Assembly (NCBI GenBank): GCA_913043235.1
Contig: CAJWLO010000010.1
Coordinates: forward strand, 1-64,000
DNA: 64,000 bases
From: an uncultured Fidelibacterota bacterium
GTDB taxonomy: Bacteria; Fidelibacterota; Marinisomatia; Marinisomatales; UBA1611
Direction of reading: 5' to 3'
Numbering within the stretch: position 1 is the first letter of the stretch; the number at the start of each line of letters is the position of its first letter. Position numbers and translations under genes: made by a program. Positions 47,001 to 53,370 of the stretch are shown here, piece after piece. The notes under the pieces are model-generated. The model was not told where the DNA came from. It saw only the letters and a list, made by a program, of their open reading frames with translations, and did not search any database.

Positions 47001-47267
47001 AAAGTTATTTTTGGTAATATCCGTGGACATGCATTTATTGATGTAGGTGCCTCCTGGAATAATGCCGATGAATTTTCATTTTCTTCCTGGCCAACACGAT
47101 ACGGCTCAAATATTTCTGGTAAATTTTCTCCGGTTGTTTCTACTGCAGGCTTGGGTACTAAAATAAATCTTGGGTATTTTTTACTTCGAATTGAAACCGC
47201 CTGGGATAAAAACCCTAATGGATATTCAAAACCCCAATGGTATTTTTCATTGGGACCTGACTGGTAA
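44082..47267 (+). CDS. Large secreted protein: gluzincin-type peptidase, TolB-like propeller and outer-membrane barrel
   Basis: A 1061-residue protein in three parts. After a signal peptide (ending near SFGQ) comes a peptidase MA-like domain with the zinc motif HELVH at 132-136 and the third ligand in NEGLAEF at 165-171. Residues about 285-600 hold TolB/PD40 beta-propeller repeats (HISPALSPDGSMVAALSDQSG, WSPKGDELAFVGNKG, WNPEGTQIAFVSDRGD). From about 670 to the end, strands rich in Tyr and Phe, GGIPYLVGGGGE and a terminal WYFSLGPDW suggest a BamA/surface-antigen type barrel. It probably sits in the outer membrane with the peptidase and propeller on one side. Its job is unknown. Confidence 0.8.
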   Translation: MMRRIISISLFLLTVLIGQSFGQNKIQYRDFDWSFIQSPHFDIYFYGGEQDLAEFTADIAEEAYEQISVHLRWDLKRRVSIMVYNSHNEFQQTNVVSTYMSEGIGGVTELFKNRVIFPFEGNYEQFRHVIHHELVHAMINDMVYGGSMQHMVTSRTKIRVPLWANEGLAEFLSSNWDTKADMVLRDIAVHERMPSVKELNYFMAYKGGQSLWRFISGKYGREKIGDVFRSMKRTQNAERGYEQALGMKYDDLTTQWHKYLKKEYWPDIADRDPLEDIAEKLTDHKKSRNFYHISPALSPDGSMVAALSDQSGYFDIVLFNAMTGKKIKSLVKGSRSVNFEELKWLQPGISWSSDNKSIVFAAKAGKGDALHIIDVDTKKSKKIEIDLDGVFSAAWSPKGDELAFVGNKGDASDIYIYNLTNKEYYQLTADKFSDSYPCWNPEGTQIAFVSDRGDQLSGILAGEMSDHDYSQTDIYIIDKESGSISRVTDTDYNESHPVWANTKNSLLYTADYNGVWNLYHIPLKDQVDLREDIIASAAQPYAVTNVLTGLQQPTISKNDDRVVFAGYAGVGWDLYSMVNPIALPEKSIEPTQFIKTSSSNNEQITDLRKHKKSKEQVVDSGVYSNWIFASGYKHLNSTPIELEDAELISIDSTGSDGRHVPQTYKTRFTLDLISGNLQISNVFGTQGMTYFAFSDILGDHQIAFGTEMVLTLENSDYYFYYAYLKNRQDYHFMAFQNADFFTINSFNYYGYNTLARLRHYGFQGFISNPFNRYNRIDFGLSWHNINYSILEPQSTEYQVQYVETYSTKYSAVLPTVSWIYDNSVFGYTGPIDGFRQNTSLTVNPGYGSTNGIKFQTLKLDARKYFRMGRDYTLAVRGFLGKSFGPNKQQFFMGGIPYLVGGGGETNGVKDLGNYRDVILDTSNASLIHDIYFTEYAFPLRGARFAERFGSNVALANIEIRFPFINYMALGFPLKVIFGNIRGHAFIDVGASWNNADEFSFSSWPTRYGSNISGKFSPVVSTAGLGTKINLGYFLLRIETAWDKNPNGYSKPQWYFSLGPDW

Positions 47268-47316
47268 AACTCACCCTTGTATCCCGTGGTCACGGGAGGC
47301 AATTTTTCCGCTCTTC

Positions 47317-48666
47317 ATGGCCAAATTAAAAACCAAAATCGTATTTCTTTGTTCTTCCTGTGGCGATGATTTCCCCAAATGGAATGGGCAGTGTCCATCC
47401 TGCAAGGAATGGGGAACCCTTTCTGAATTCAAAGCATCTTCTAAAAAAAGTAAAGGTAAAACTGAAATCCGGGATTCAAAATTTCTTCCAGATGTATTAA
47501 GTGGTGCACCTGTTGAGCGAATTTCAACAGGGATAAGGGAAGCAGACCGAGTATTAGGAGGTGGATTTCTTTCTGGGGCACTTATTTTATTAGGGGGGAG
47601 TCCTGGAGTTGGGAAGTCAACATTGGCGCTACATATTTGCTCTGGTATTGACCGTAAAGTATTATATATCTCAGCAGAAGAAAGTGAAGAACAAGTTGCA
47701 TTACGGGCCCGTCGGCTCAAAATAAATTCGAAATATCTCCATCTATCCGGTGAAAATGAAGTTGAAGGTATTATTACCCATATTGAGCGAATATCACCAG
47801 AGCTAGTTGTTGTTGATTCCATCCAGACAGTAATGAATACTGGTTTAGATTCCTTGCCAGGATCTCCTAGTCAGATTCGTGATTGTGGCCAGCGTCTTTT
47901 AGAAGTTTCAAAACAAAGAAATGTCACAATCTTGATTGTGGGTCATGTGACAAAGGATGGAACAATCGCTGGACCGAAAATGTTGGAACATATGGTAGAT
48001 ACCGTTTTGTACATGGATGGTGACGATCGGTATGATCATCGCATTTTAAGATCAGCAAAAAACCGATTTGGCGCCACCCACGAAGTTGGCATTTTTAATA
48101 TGGATTCGGAAGGCTTAAAAGAAGTAACAAATCCTTCCGAAATGTTTTTAGCAGAACGAAGTATAAACATACCTGGCACCAGTGTTTATCCATCTTTAGA
48201 AGGGACTCGTCCCATTCTAGTGGAGGTGCAAGTATTAGTTTCCGATGCCAATTTTGGAACACCACAGCGAAACCTAAATGGATTCGATTATAAACGATTG
48301 GGAATGCTAATCGCTGTTCTAGAAAAAAGGATAGGATTAGCTATGGGGACAAAAGATGTCTTTGTTAATTTGGTCGGTGGACTTAGAGTAAATGATCCCG
48401 CAGCAGATCTTTCTATTATTTGTTCTACCGCTTCTAGTACTATGGATAATCCTATTGAAGAAAATACTGTGCTTTTGGGCGAAGTTGGATTGGCAGGAGA
48501 AGTTCGATCTATTAGCCGATTAGAGCATCGATTAACAGAAGCTAAAACCCTTGGGTTTAAAACAGCTATCGTCCCGGCTGCAAGCATGAATGATAAAGTC
48601 AAAAAGATTGAGATTGATCTTCATCCTGTTAAATTTGTGAAAGATGCCTTTAAAATATTATTCTAG
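47317..48666 (+). CDS. radA: DNA repair protein RadA
   Basis: A 449-residue RecA-like protein that speeds branch migration in recombinational repair. I start it at ATG 47317, giving the expected opening; the frame is open upstream to 47170 but inside the previous gene. A four-cysteine zinc finger (C12, C15, C26, C29) is followed by Walker A GGSPGVGKST near 93-102, the RadA-specific KNRFG motif near 247-251, and a C-terminal Lon-like domain (KDVFVNLVGGLRVNDPAADL). Normal length. An imperfect palindrome (CCCGTGGTCACGGG, 47284-47297) and GGGAGG lie just upstream. Confidence 0.96.
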   Translation: MAKLKTKIVFLCSSCGDDFPKWNGQCPSCKEWGTLSEFKASSKKSKGKTEIRDSKFLPDVLSGAPVERISTGIREADRVLGGGFLSGALILLGGSPGVGKSTLALHICSGIDRKVLYISAEESEEQVALRARRLKINSKYLHLSGENEVEGIITHIERISPELVVVDSIQTVMNTGLDSLPGSPSQIRDCGQRLLEVSKQRNVTILIVGHVTKDGTIAGPKMLEHMVDTVLYMDGDDRYDHRILRSAKNRFGATHEVGIFNMDSEGLKEVTNPSEMFLAERSINIPGTSVYPSLEGTRPILVEVQVLVSDANFGTPQRNLNGFDYKRLGMLIAVLEKRIGLAMGTKDVFVNLVGGLRVNDPAADLSIICSTASSTMDNPIEENTVLLGEVGLAGEVRSISRLEHRLTEAKTLGFKTAIVPAASMNDKVKKIEIDLHPVKFVKDAFKILF

Positions 48667-48739
48667 AGTTGTCCTTCAACCAGTGAAGAATGATAGATGT
48701 ATTATTATGCTTCACTAAACGAATCAAAACTTTCTACAC

Positions 48740-49873
48740 ATGAAATTTACTATACATCAAAAAGACTCCAATACAGCTTCTCGCGTGGGTATTATAGAAA
48801 CAGATCATGGTCGAATCGATACGCCTGCCTTCATGCCAGTCGGAACGGTAGGGGCTGTAAAAACCATGACGCCACATGATTTGGAAGAGATTGATTCGCA
48901 AATCATATTGGGGAATGCTTATCATCTGTATTTGCGACCTGGAATTGACGTAATCAATAAAGTTGGTGGGCTTCACAAATTTATTAGTTGGGAAAGACCA
49001 ATTTTAACAGATAGTGGAGGATTTCAGGTTTTTTCTCTGGCAAAATTGAATAAAATCAATGATGATGGTGTAGAGTTTCAATCGCATTTGGATGGTAGTC
49101 GACATATGTTTTCACCGGAATTTTCTATGGAAATTCAACGAAATCTGGGTGCAGATATCATTATGGCTTTTGATGAATGTCCACCGGGTGATGCCGATGA
49201 TAAAAGAATCAAAGAAGCCGTGGTAAGAACATCCCAATGGATGAAAATGTGTAATAACTGGCTAAAAGAAAATCCTGAAATATATAATTACAAACAAACA
49301 GTATTTCCCATTATTCAGGGATCAGTTAGCCATGAATTGCGGAAACTTAGTGCTGATGAATTAATTCCATTTTCGACCTGTGGCATTGCCATAGGCGGAC
49401 TGGCAGTAGGCGAAGAAAAAAATGCCATGTTTGATACTTTGGAGTTTTGTGACACAATTTTACCCAAAGATCAGCCCCGGTATTTAATGGGCGTGGGCAA
49501 GCCTTCCGACCTATTGCAGGCGGTGCGTCGCGGTGTGGATATGTTCGACTGTGTTATGCCTACACGGAATGGCAGAAATGGACACGTTTTTACATCTGGA
49601 GGTGTTATAAACATCAAAAATAAAAAATATAAAAAAGATCCATCACCCATTGATCCAGATAGCTCACACATCTGGGGACATACATTTTCAAAATCGTATT
49701 TACGACACTTGCTTAATATTAATGAGATTTTAGGACTTAGAATAGCTTCAACCTTGAATTTATTTTTTTATCTTGATCTAATGGCATCCATTCGAGAAAA
49801 GATTTCTGATGGCAGTTTTGATATTTGGTCAAAATCCTTAATAAGTGATATGAAAAATATGAAAGGAATGTAA
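48740..49873 (+). CDS. tgt: tRNA-guanine transglycosylase lacking the zinc-site residues
   Basis: A 377-residue enzyme that swaps guanine 34 for preQ1 in tRNAs for Asp, Asn, His and Tyr. DSGGFQVFSL carries the general-acid/base Asp91, MAFDECPPGD the base-recognition Asp145, GGLAVGEE the substrate loop, and FDCVMPTRNGR the nucleophile Asp270. The C-terminal part aligns with known enzymes (PDSSHIWGHTFSKSYLRHL), but the three zinc cysteines are replaced by Ser308, His310 and Gly313, and the later histidine by Leu339. So the fold is kept while the structural metal site is lost. It overlaps the Nudix gene by one base. Activity is likely, though not certain. Confidence 0.9.
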   Translation: MKFTIHQKDSNTASRVGIIETDHGRIDTPAFMPVGTVGAVKTMTPHDLEEIDSQIILGNAYHLYLRPGIDVINKVGGLHKFISWERPILTDSGGFQVFSLAKLNKINDDGVEFQSHLDGSRHMFSPEFSMEIQRNLGADIIMAFDECPPGDADDKRIKEAVVRTSQWMKMCNNWLKENPEIYNYKQTVFPIIQGSVSHELRKLSADELIPFSTCGIAIGGLAVGEEKNAMFDTLEFCDTILPKDQPRYLMGVGKPSDLLQAVRRGVDMFDCVMPTRNGRNGHVFTSGGVINIKNKKYKKDPSPIDPDSSHIWGHTFSKSYLRHLLNINEILGLRIASTLNLFFYLDLMASIREKISDGSFDIWSKSLISDMKNMKGM

Positions 49874-50352
49874 TGACAGATATTTTAGTTAGAGTAATTG
49901 ATACCTATGTATTTCGCCATACGGAGAAAGGACCTAGATTTTTATTATTAAAACGATCCAAAACCAAAATGTATGAACATCTTTGGCAAGGCGTTGCAGG
50001 AAAAATTAAAAAAGGGGAGAAGGCTTGGGAAGCAGCCATTCGTGAACTAAAAGAAGAGACAGGACTAGAACCAGTAAACATGTTTGTGGCAGATCATGTA
50101 AGTAGATTTTATGAAATCTATGGGAACAGAGTTAATCTTGTCCCTGTTTTTGGTGTTCAAGTGGGCCAGGAAGAAGTAACATTGTCTGAAGAACATTGTG
50201 AATATTGTTGGGTGGATTTAGAAACGGCCAAGGATACACTTGTTTGGAAAGGGCAAAAAGAAGGTATCGCTGCTGTGGCCAATATGCTGAATTCAAAAGA
50301 TGACCGAATCAAATGGTCAGAAGTTGATTTAAATACAAAAGGTGCCAAGTAA
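49873..50352 (+). CDS. Nudix hydrolase
   Basis: A 159-residue hydrolase with a perfect Nudix box at residues 43-65: Gly43, Glu49, REL at 57-59, EE at 61-62, Gly64-Leu65. It opens LVRVIDTYVFR and has LLKRSKTKMYEHLWQGVAGKI, resembling dihydroneopterin triphosphate pyrophosphatases (folate) and related NTP-cleaning enzymes. The substrate is not certain. The start shares one base with the tgt stop, so it is coupled to tgt; queuosine and folate both begin from GTP-derived pterins, which fits a pterin substrate only loosely. Confidence 0.85.
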   Translation: MTDILVRVIDTYVFRHTEKGPRFLLLKRSKTKMYEHLWQGVAGKIKKGEKAWEAAIRELKEETGLEPVNMFVADHVSRFYEIYGNRVNLVPVFGVQVGQEEVTLSEEHCEYCWVDLETAKDTLVWKGQKEGIAAVANMLNSKDDRIKWSEVDLNTKGAK

Positions 50353-50398
50353 AATCCAAAAGCACTTTGTAATTTCATTGTTTAATAAAGGATCTATG

Positions 50399-50854
50399 AT
50401 GTTAAAAAAAGGAACAAAAGCACCAGATTTTACTCTAGAAAATCAAGATGGAAATTCTGTCAGTTTAAGTGATTATAAAGGTCAGAAGGTATTGCTCTGG
50501 TTTTACCCAAAAGCAAGTACGCCTGGATGAATTATTGAAGGTCAGGAACTCCGGGATGAGTTTCAAAGTTTCAAAAAGAAAAATACTGTAATTCTGGGTA
50601 TGAGTGCCGATTCCGTGAAAGTACAAAAAAACTTTTGTACAAAGCAGGAGTTTCCATTTGCACTTCTTTCTGATTCAGATAAGTCTACTATCCGTTCCTA
50701 TGAAGCTATTGGTTTGAAAAAGATGTATGGCAAGGAATATGAAGGTATCTTTCGTGTGTCTTATCTAATTGATGAAAAGGGTATCATTGAAAAAACATAT
50801 GGGAAAGTGAAACCTAAGGAGCATGCCCAGCAGGTCCTGATGGATATCGCTTAA
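50399..50854 (+). CDS. bcp: Selenocysteine-containing BCP/PrxQ peroxiredoxin (UGA at the peroxidatic position)
   Basis: Read through one in-frame TGA (50528-50530), this is a 151-residue thiol peroxidase that reduces hydrogen and organic peroxides. ATG 50399 is 6 bases after AAAGGA. The thioredoxin-fold start (GTKAPDFTLENQDG), WFYPKASTPG, then the UGA, then IIEGQELRDEF match BCP/PrxQ, whose motif is TPGC; the UGA is precisely the peroxidatic Cys codon (residue 44). The rest (LLSDSDKSTIRSYEAIG, YEGIFRVSYLIDEKG, YGKVKPKEHA) is intact. Cys80 is 36 residues later, the spacing of a resolving Cys in some PrxQ. A SECIS-like hairpin follows the UGA. A point mutation is the alternative. Confidence 0.85.
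50537..50572 (+). promoter_or_regulatory. Putative bacterial SECIS hairpin directing UGA as selenocysteine
   Basis: GGAACTC (50545-50551) pairs with GAGTTTC (50558-50564), six Watson-Crick pairs and one G-U, around the hexaloop CGGGAT (50552-50557). Outside an internal loop, GAAG (50537-50540) can pair with TTTC (50569-50572). The apical loop begins 21 bases after the UGA and has G as its second base. This fits the published bacterial SECIS consensus (loop 16-37 bases from UGA, G among the first two loop bases, upper stem of at least 4 pairs). SelB binding is inferred. Confidence 0.7.
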
Positions 50855-51780
50855 ATAGAAATATATAGTGATTCATCGCGAAAGGATGATTCATTTTTCG
50901 AATCATCTATGTATCCCATCATAACTGAATGCCCTTTGATTAGAAGTACATTATCTTTCAGGGTCAATTCGCTGAGATGAATAGGTAATGTCCCAAGGGA
51001 AAGAACAGCAGTGTTTTCAGAGCAAATGGCAAGTTGATTATCTTTGAATTTCTTCATGTTTTTCAAGTCTTTTCTTATATAAAAAGTGCTGTTTTGAATT
51101 TTATCTGATATGATCACATCTGCATTCTTATCGGTAAAGATACATCCGCAGTAAATAGGTAAAATCGCTTTAAGCACGACCCAGGAAGTTGAATCTGGCT
51201 GCAAGTCGCAAAAGAATCGAATCCGACTCTTTATACCGATTATTTTCTGGATGGAATTGGTATTCACAAGCAGATTATAATGTGACAACCGTATGCCTTT
51301 TTCTGGTGACCAGGATACCAATGCTTCATCACTAAGCAGTGCTTTATATTTTGGGTCGAAATCGGTGGGAAATGAATCAATAACTTTCAACAAATCAATG
51401 TCCGCTTTGATCAAATGATTTGTGTTGCAGGATTGTTTTGCATTCACAATATCTGGAGATTTCAGAAGTACAGCAGATGCGCCTAGGTGCCATATGCCAA
51501 ACAACAGGATTTCAGTCTGTGGGAAACCTATATCTTCGATAATAACCCTTTCCTTAGGTTTTATGTTTAAGCTATCAAGCCAATGGGCGGTTTGTTGAAC
51601 CAGTTCATAAAATTTGCAATTGGTTATGTTATGTTGTTCATAAATCACCTGTTCAGAAAATTTGATATTCTGTCCCTCGATAAGTGCATATGTATTGGGA
51701 TAGGGTACCATATATTCAATGGGCTCCACATTCCCAATGCACTGGGCTTGGTAAATACGTTCTTGTAGGTTTGTGGGCAT
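50851..51780 (-). CDS. Degenerate AMP-dependent ligase-like protein
   Basis: A 309-residue protein resembling part of the adenylate-forming (acyl-CoA synthetase) N-terminal domain: FYELVQQTAHWLDSLNIKPKERVII, GIWHLGASAVLL, then ALVSWSPEKGIRLSHYNLL where active enzymes have the phosphate loop TSGTTGxPKG before the same S/THxNLL. That loop is lost. A later GHSVMMGYIDD resembles the GxxVMxGY segment, but the protein ends soon after, without the TGD motif or the C-terminal lid domain. It is thus unlikely to form adenylates. Its stop overlaps the peroxiredoxin stop on the other strand; a flavin reductase lies upstream in the same direction. Pseudogene or repurposed protein are both possible. Confidence 0.6.
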   Translation of the reverse strand: MPTNLQERIYQAQCIGNVEPIEYMVPYPNTYALIEGQNIKFSEQVIYEQHNITNCKFYELVQQTAHWLDSLNIKPKERVIIEDIGFPQTEILLFGIWHLGASAVLLKSPDIVNAKQSCNTNHLIKADIDLLKVIDSFPTDFDPKYKALLSDEALVSWSPEKGIRLSHYNLLVNTNSIQKIIGIKSRIRFFCDLQPDSTSWVVLKAILPIYCGCIFTDKNADVIISDKIQNSTFYIRKDLKNMKKFKDNQLAICSENTAVLSLGTLPIHLSELTLKDNVLLIKGHSVMMGYIDDSKNESSFRDESLYISI

Positions 51781-51817
51781 AGGTATTCTGGTGTATTGAT
51801 ATTCAAGAAAGATGTTA

Positions 51818-52462
51818 TCAGTTCTTATTCGATGGATAAATAAGATCCGGTTTTATTTTTCGTATGATTTTATAACTATCTGTAAGGCATGTAAACCAGT
51901 TTACCACTAGGTGGCCAACAGGATGAAGCTTTTCCAGATTGATTCGCCCATCATCATAAATTTCATCATCTATATGAAAGAGTGCAATGGTCCCAATCAC
52001 TGCAAAACCACTACCGGTAGTTCCATCCCCAATCTCCACGATCTGGTTCAATCTGCATTCAAAATTGATTTTGGAATCCCCAACCCTGGGAGGTGTAACT
52101 AATTGTAATGGAACAACAGCTAGATCTGAAATATCAAATTCATCCACATCCGGTTCAAAATCAGTGGCAGACAGGACCATCTTATCAGCAAAAGACTCCG
52201 AAACTATATTAACTACAAATTCTTCCGTATCTCGGATATTGATGAGGGTATCCTTTTCTGTGCCGTTCCATCCGCGTCTAGCTGGAGCGAACATGATAGT
52301 GGGCGGTTTGGAACAAATACCATTAAAATAGGAAAAAGGAGTCACATTGTATTCCCCATCCTTAGAAATAATGGATACAATGGCGATGGGTCGTGGCACA
52401 GTGGACCCGGTCATAAGTTTGTGGGCATCTTGGAAAGAATATTCTGAAGGGTCAATAATCAC
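51818..52462 (-). CDS. Flavin reductase family protein
   Basis: A 214-residue FMN-binding split-barrel protein. I start it at GTG 52462, where the family begins (IIDPSEYS); a TTG at 52543 would add 27 unconserved residues. Motifs include TGSTVPRPIAIVSIISKDG for FMN phosphate binding, NVTPFSYFNGICSKPPTIMFA, and FVVNIVS. The C-terminus HPVGHLVVNWF is typical of the DIM6/NTAB group. Such proteins reduce flavins with NAD(P)H or act as FMN-dependent oxidoreductases; the substrate is unknown. It is 37 bases upstream of the ligase-like gene and divergent from sfsA. Confidence 0.85.
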   Translation of the reverse strand: MIIDPSEYSFQDAHKLMTGSTVPRPIAIVSIISKDGEYNVTPFSYFNGICSKPPTIMFAPARRGWNGTEKDTLINIRDTEEFVVNIVSESFADKMVLSATDFEPDVDEFDISDLAVVPLQLVTPPRVGDSKINFECRLNQIVEIGDGTTGSGFAVIGTIALFHIDDEIYDDGRINLEKLHPVGHLVVNWFTCLTDSYKIIRKIKPDLIYPSNKN

Positions 52463-52644
52463 GGCTAATTTTACAACTTTGATTTTAATAGAAACAGACG
52501 TTCTACTTTTGGTGAAACTACAGCACCATTTATTTTTGGCCAACCATCATTGAATACAAATAAAGTATTGAAGTTTTTAAACTCTTTTTTTGAACGATTA
52601 TTGAAAAGAGTCATAATATTAACCTTAAAATATCAATATATATT

Positions 52645-53370
52645 ATGAAAATTAAAGGTCCGCTTATCCCTGCTAAATTTGTTGAGCGCCCCAACCGATT
52701 TATAACTATCATTAATATAAATGGTATTAAATATCGCAGCCATTTACCGGACCCTGGAAGATTAAAGGAGTTATTAAACCCTGGTGCTAATCTTTTAGTT
52801 AGGCCTGCTTCAGAAAACTCAAAAAGAAAAACCAGATATACCACTGTAATGGTTAATCATAATGGTCAATTAATTTCACTGGTCTCATCATTGCCGAACC
52901 AGTTTGTCAAAGAAGGCCTACTGAAAAAAGAACTGCCCATGTTGAAAAACTACTACTTGCTTCGCCCGGAAATAAACGTAGGTAATCACCGTTTTGATTT
53001 TCTATTGCAGGGTAGTGATGGAAAAAAATTTTACTTGGAAGTCAAATCCGTAACTTTTGTTGAAAATGCGGTAGCAAAGTTTCCTGATGCGGTCACAGCA
53101 CGAGGTGCAAAACATGCCCGAGCATTAAAGGCATTGGTTGAAAGTGGAGAAAAAGCGGGTATCTTATTTGTATGTCAGCGCCCAGATGCTATTTTATTCT
53201 GTCCCATGTGGGAGAGGGATCCAAAATTAGCAAGAGCGGTATTGGAAGCAAATCGTTCTGGAGTAAGTGTCTGGTGTATTACCTTGAATGTTTCAGAAAC
53301 AGAAATGACATTTCATAAGGAGATTCCTGTAAATTTAGAATCACCGAAAAACTCAATTGAATTTAATTAA
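52645..53370 (+). CDS. sfsA: SfsA family nuclease
   Basis: A 241-residue protein with an N-terminal OB-like domain (IPAKFVERPNRFI, HLPDPGRLKELL, the SfsA hallmark) and a C-terminal PD-(D/E)XK-type nuclease domain with RFDFLL near residue 112 and FYLEVKSVTFV near 132-142 supplying the catalytic Asp and Glu-x-Lys. VARFPDAVTARG-like FPDAVTARGAKHARAL and GILFVCQRPDA are also family marks. It was named for sugar fermentation stimulation in E. coli and later proposed as a nuclease; the true role is unclear. The next gene begins inside its last codons. Confidence 0.93.
   Translation: MKIKGPLIPAKFVERPNRFITIININGIKYRSHLPDPGRLKELLNPGANLLVRPASENSKRKTRYTTVMVNHNGQLISLVSSLPNQFVKEGLLKKELPMLKNYYLLRPEINVGNHRFDFLLQGSDGKKFYLEVKSVTFVENAVAKFPDAVTARGAKHARALKALVESGEKAGILFVCQRPDAILFCPMWERDPKLARAVLEANRSGVSVWCITLNVSETEMTFHKEIPVNLESPKNSIEFN

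Noticed and set aside
47284-47297. Palindrome CCCGTGGTCACGGG before radA as a terminator
   Set aside because: The stem is interrupted by a purine-rich stretch before the short T-run and lies within the leader of radA; it could equally be chance or a binding site, so I did not list it separately.
50342-50530. Peroxiredoxin as two separate short genes divided by TGA
   Set aside because: The two halves are the same frame of one continuous PrxQ sequence and neither half alone would fold. The stop sits on the catalytic codon, so read-through is the better explanation.
50528-50530. UGA read as Trp or Gly through an alternative genetic code
   Set aside because: kdsB, pyrG, lptC, valS and others here end in TGA at the expected family length, so UGA is a true stop in general.
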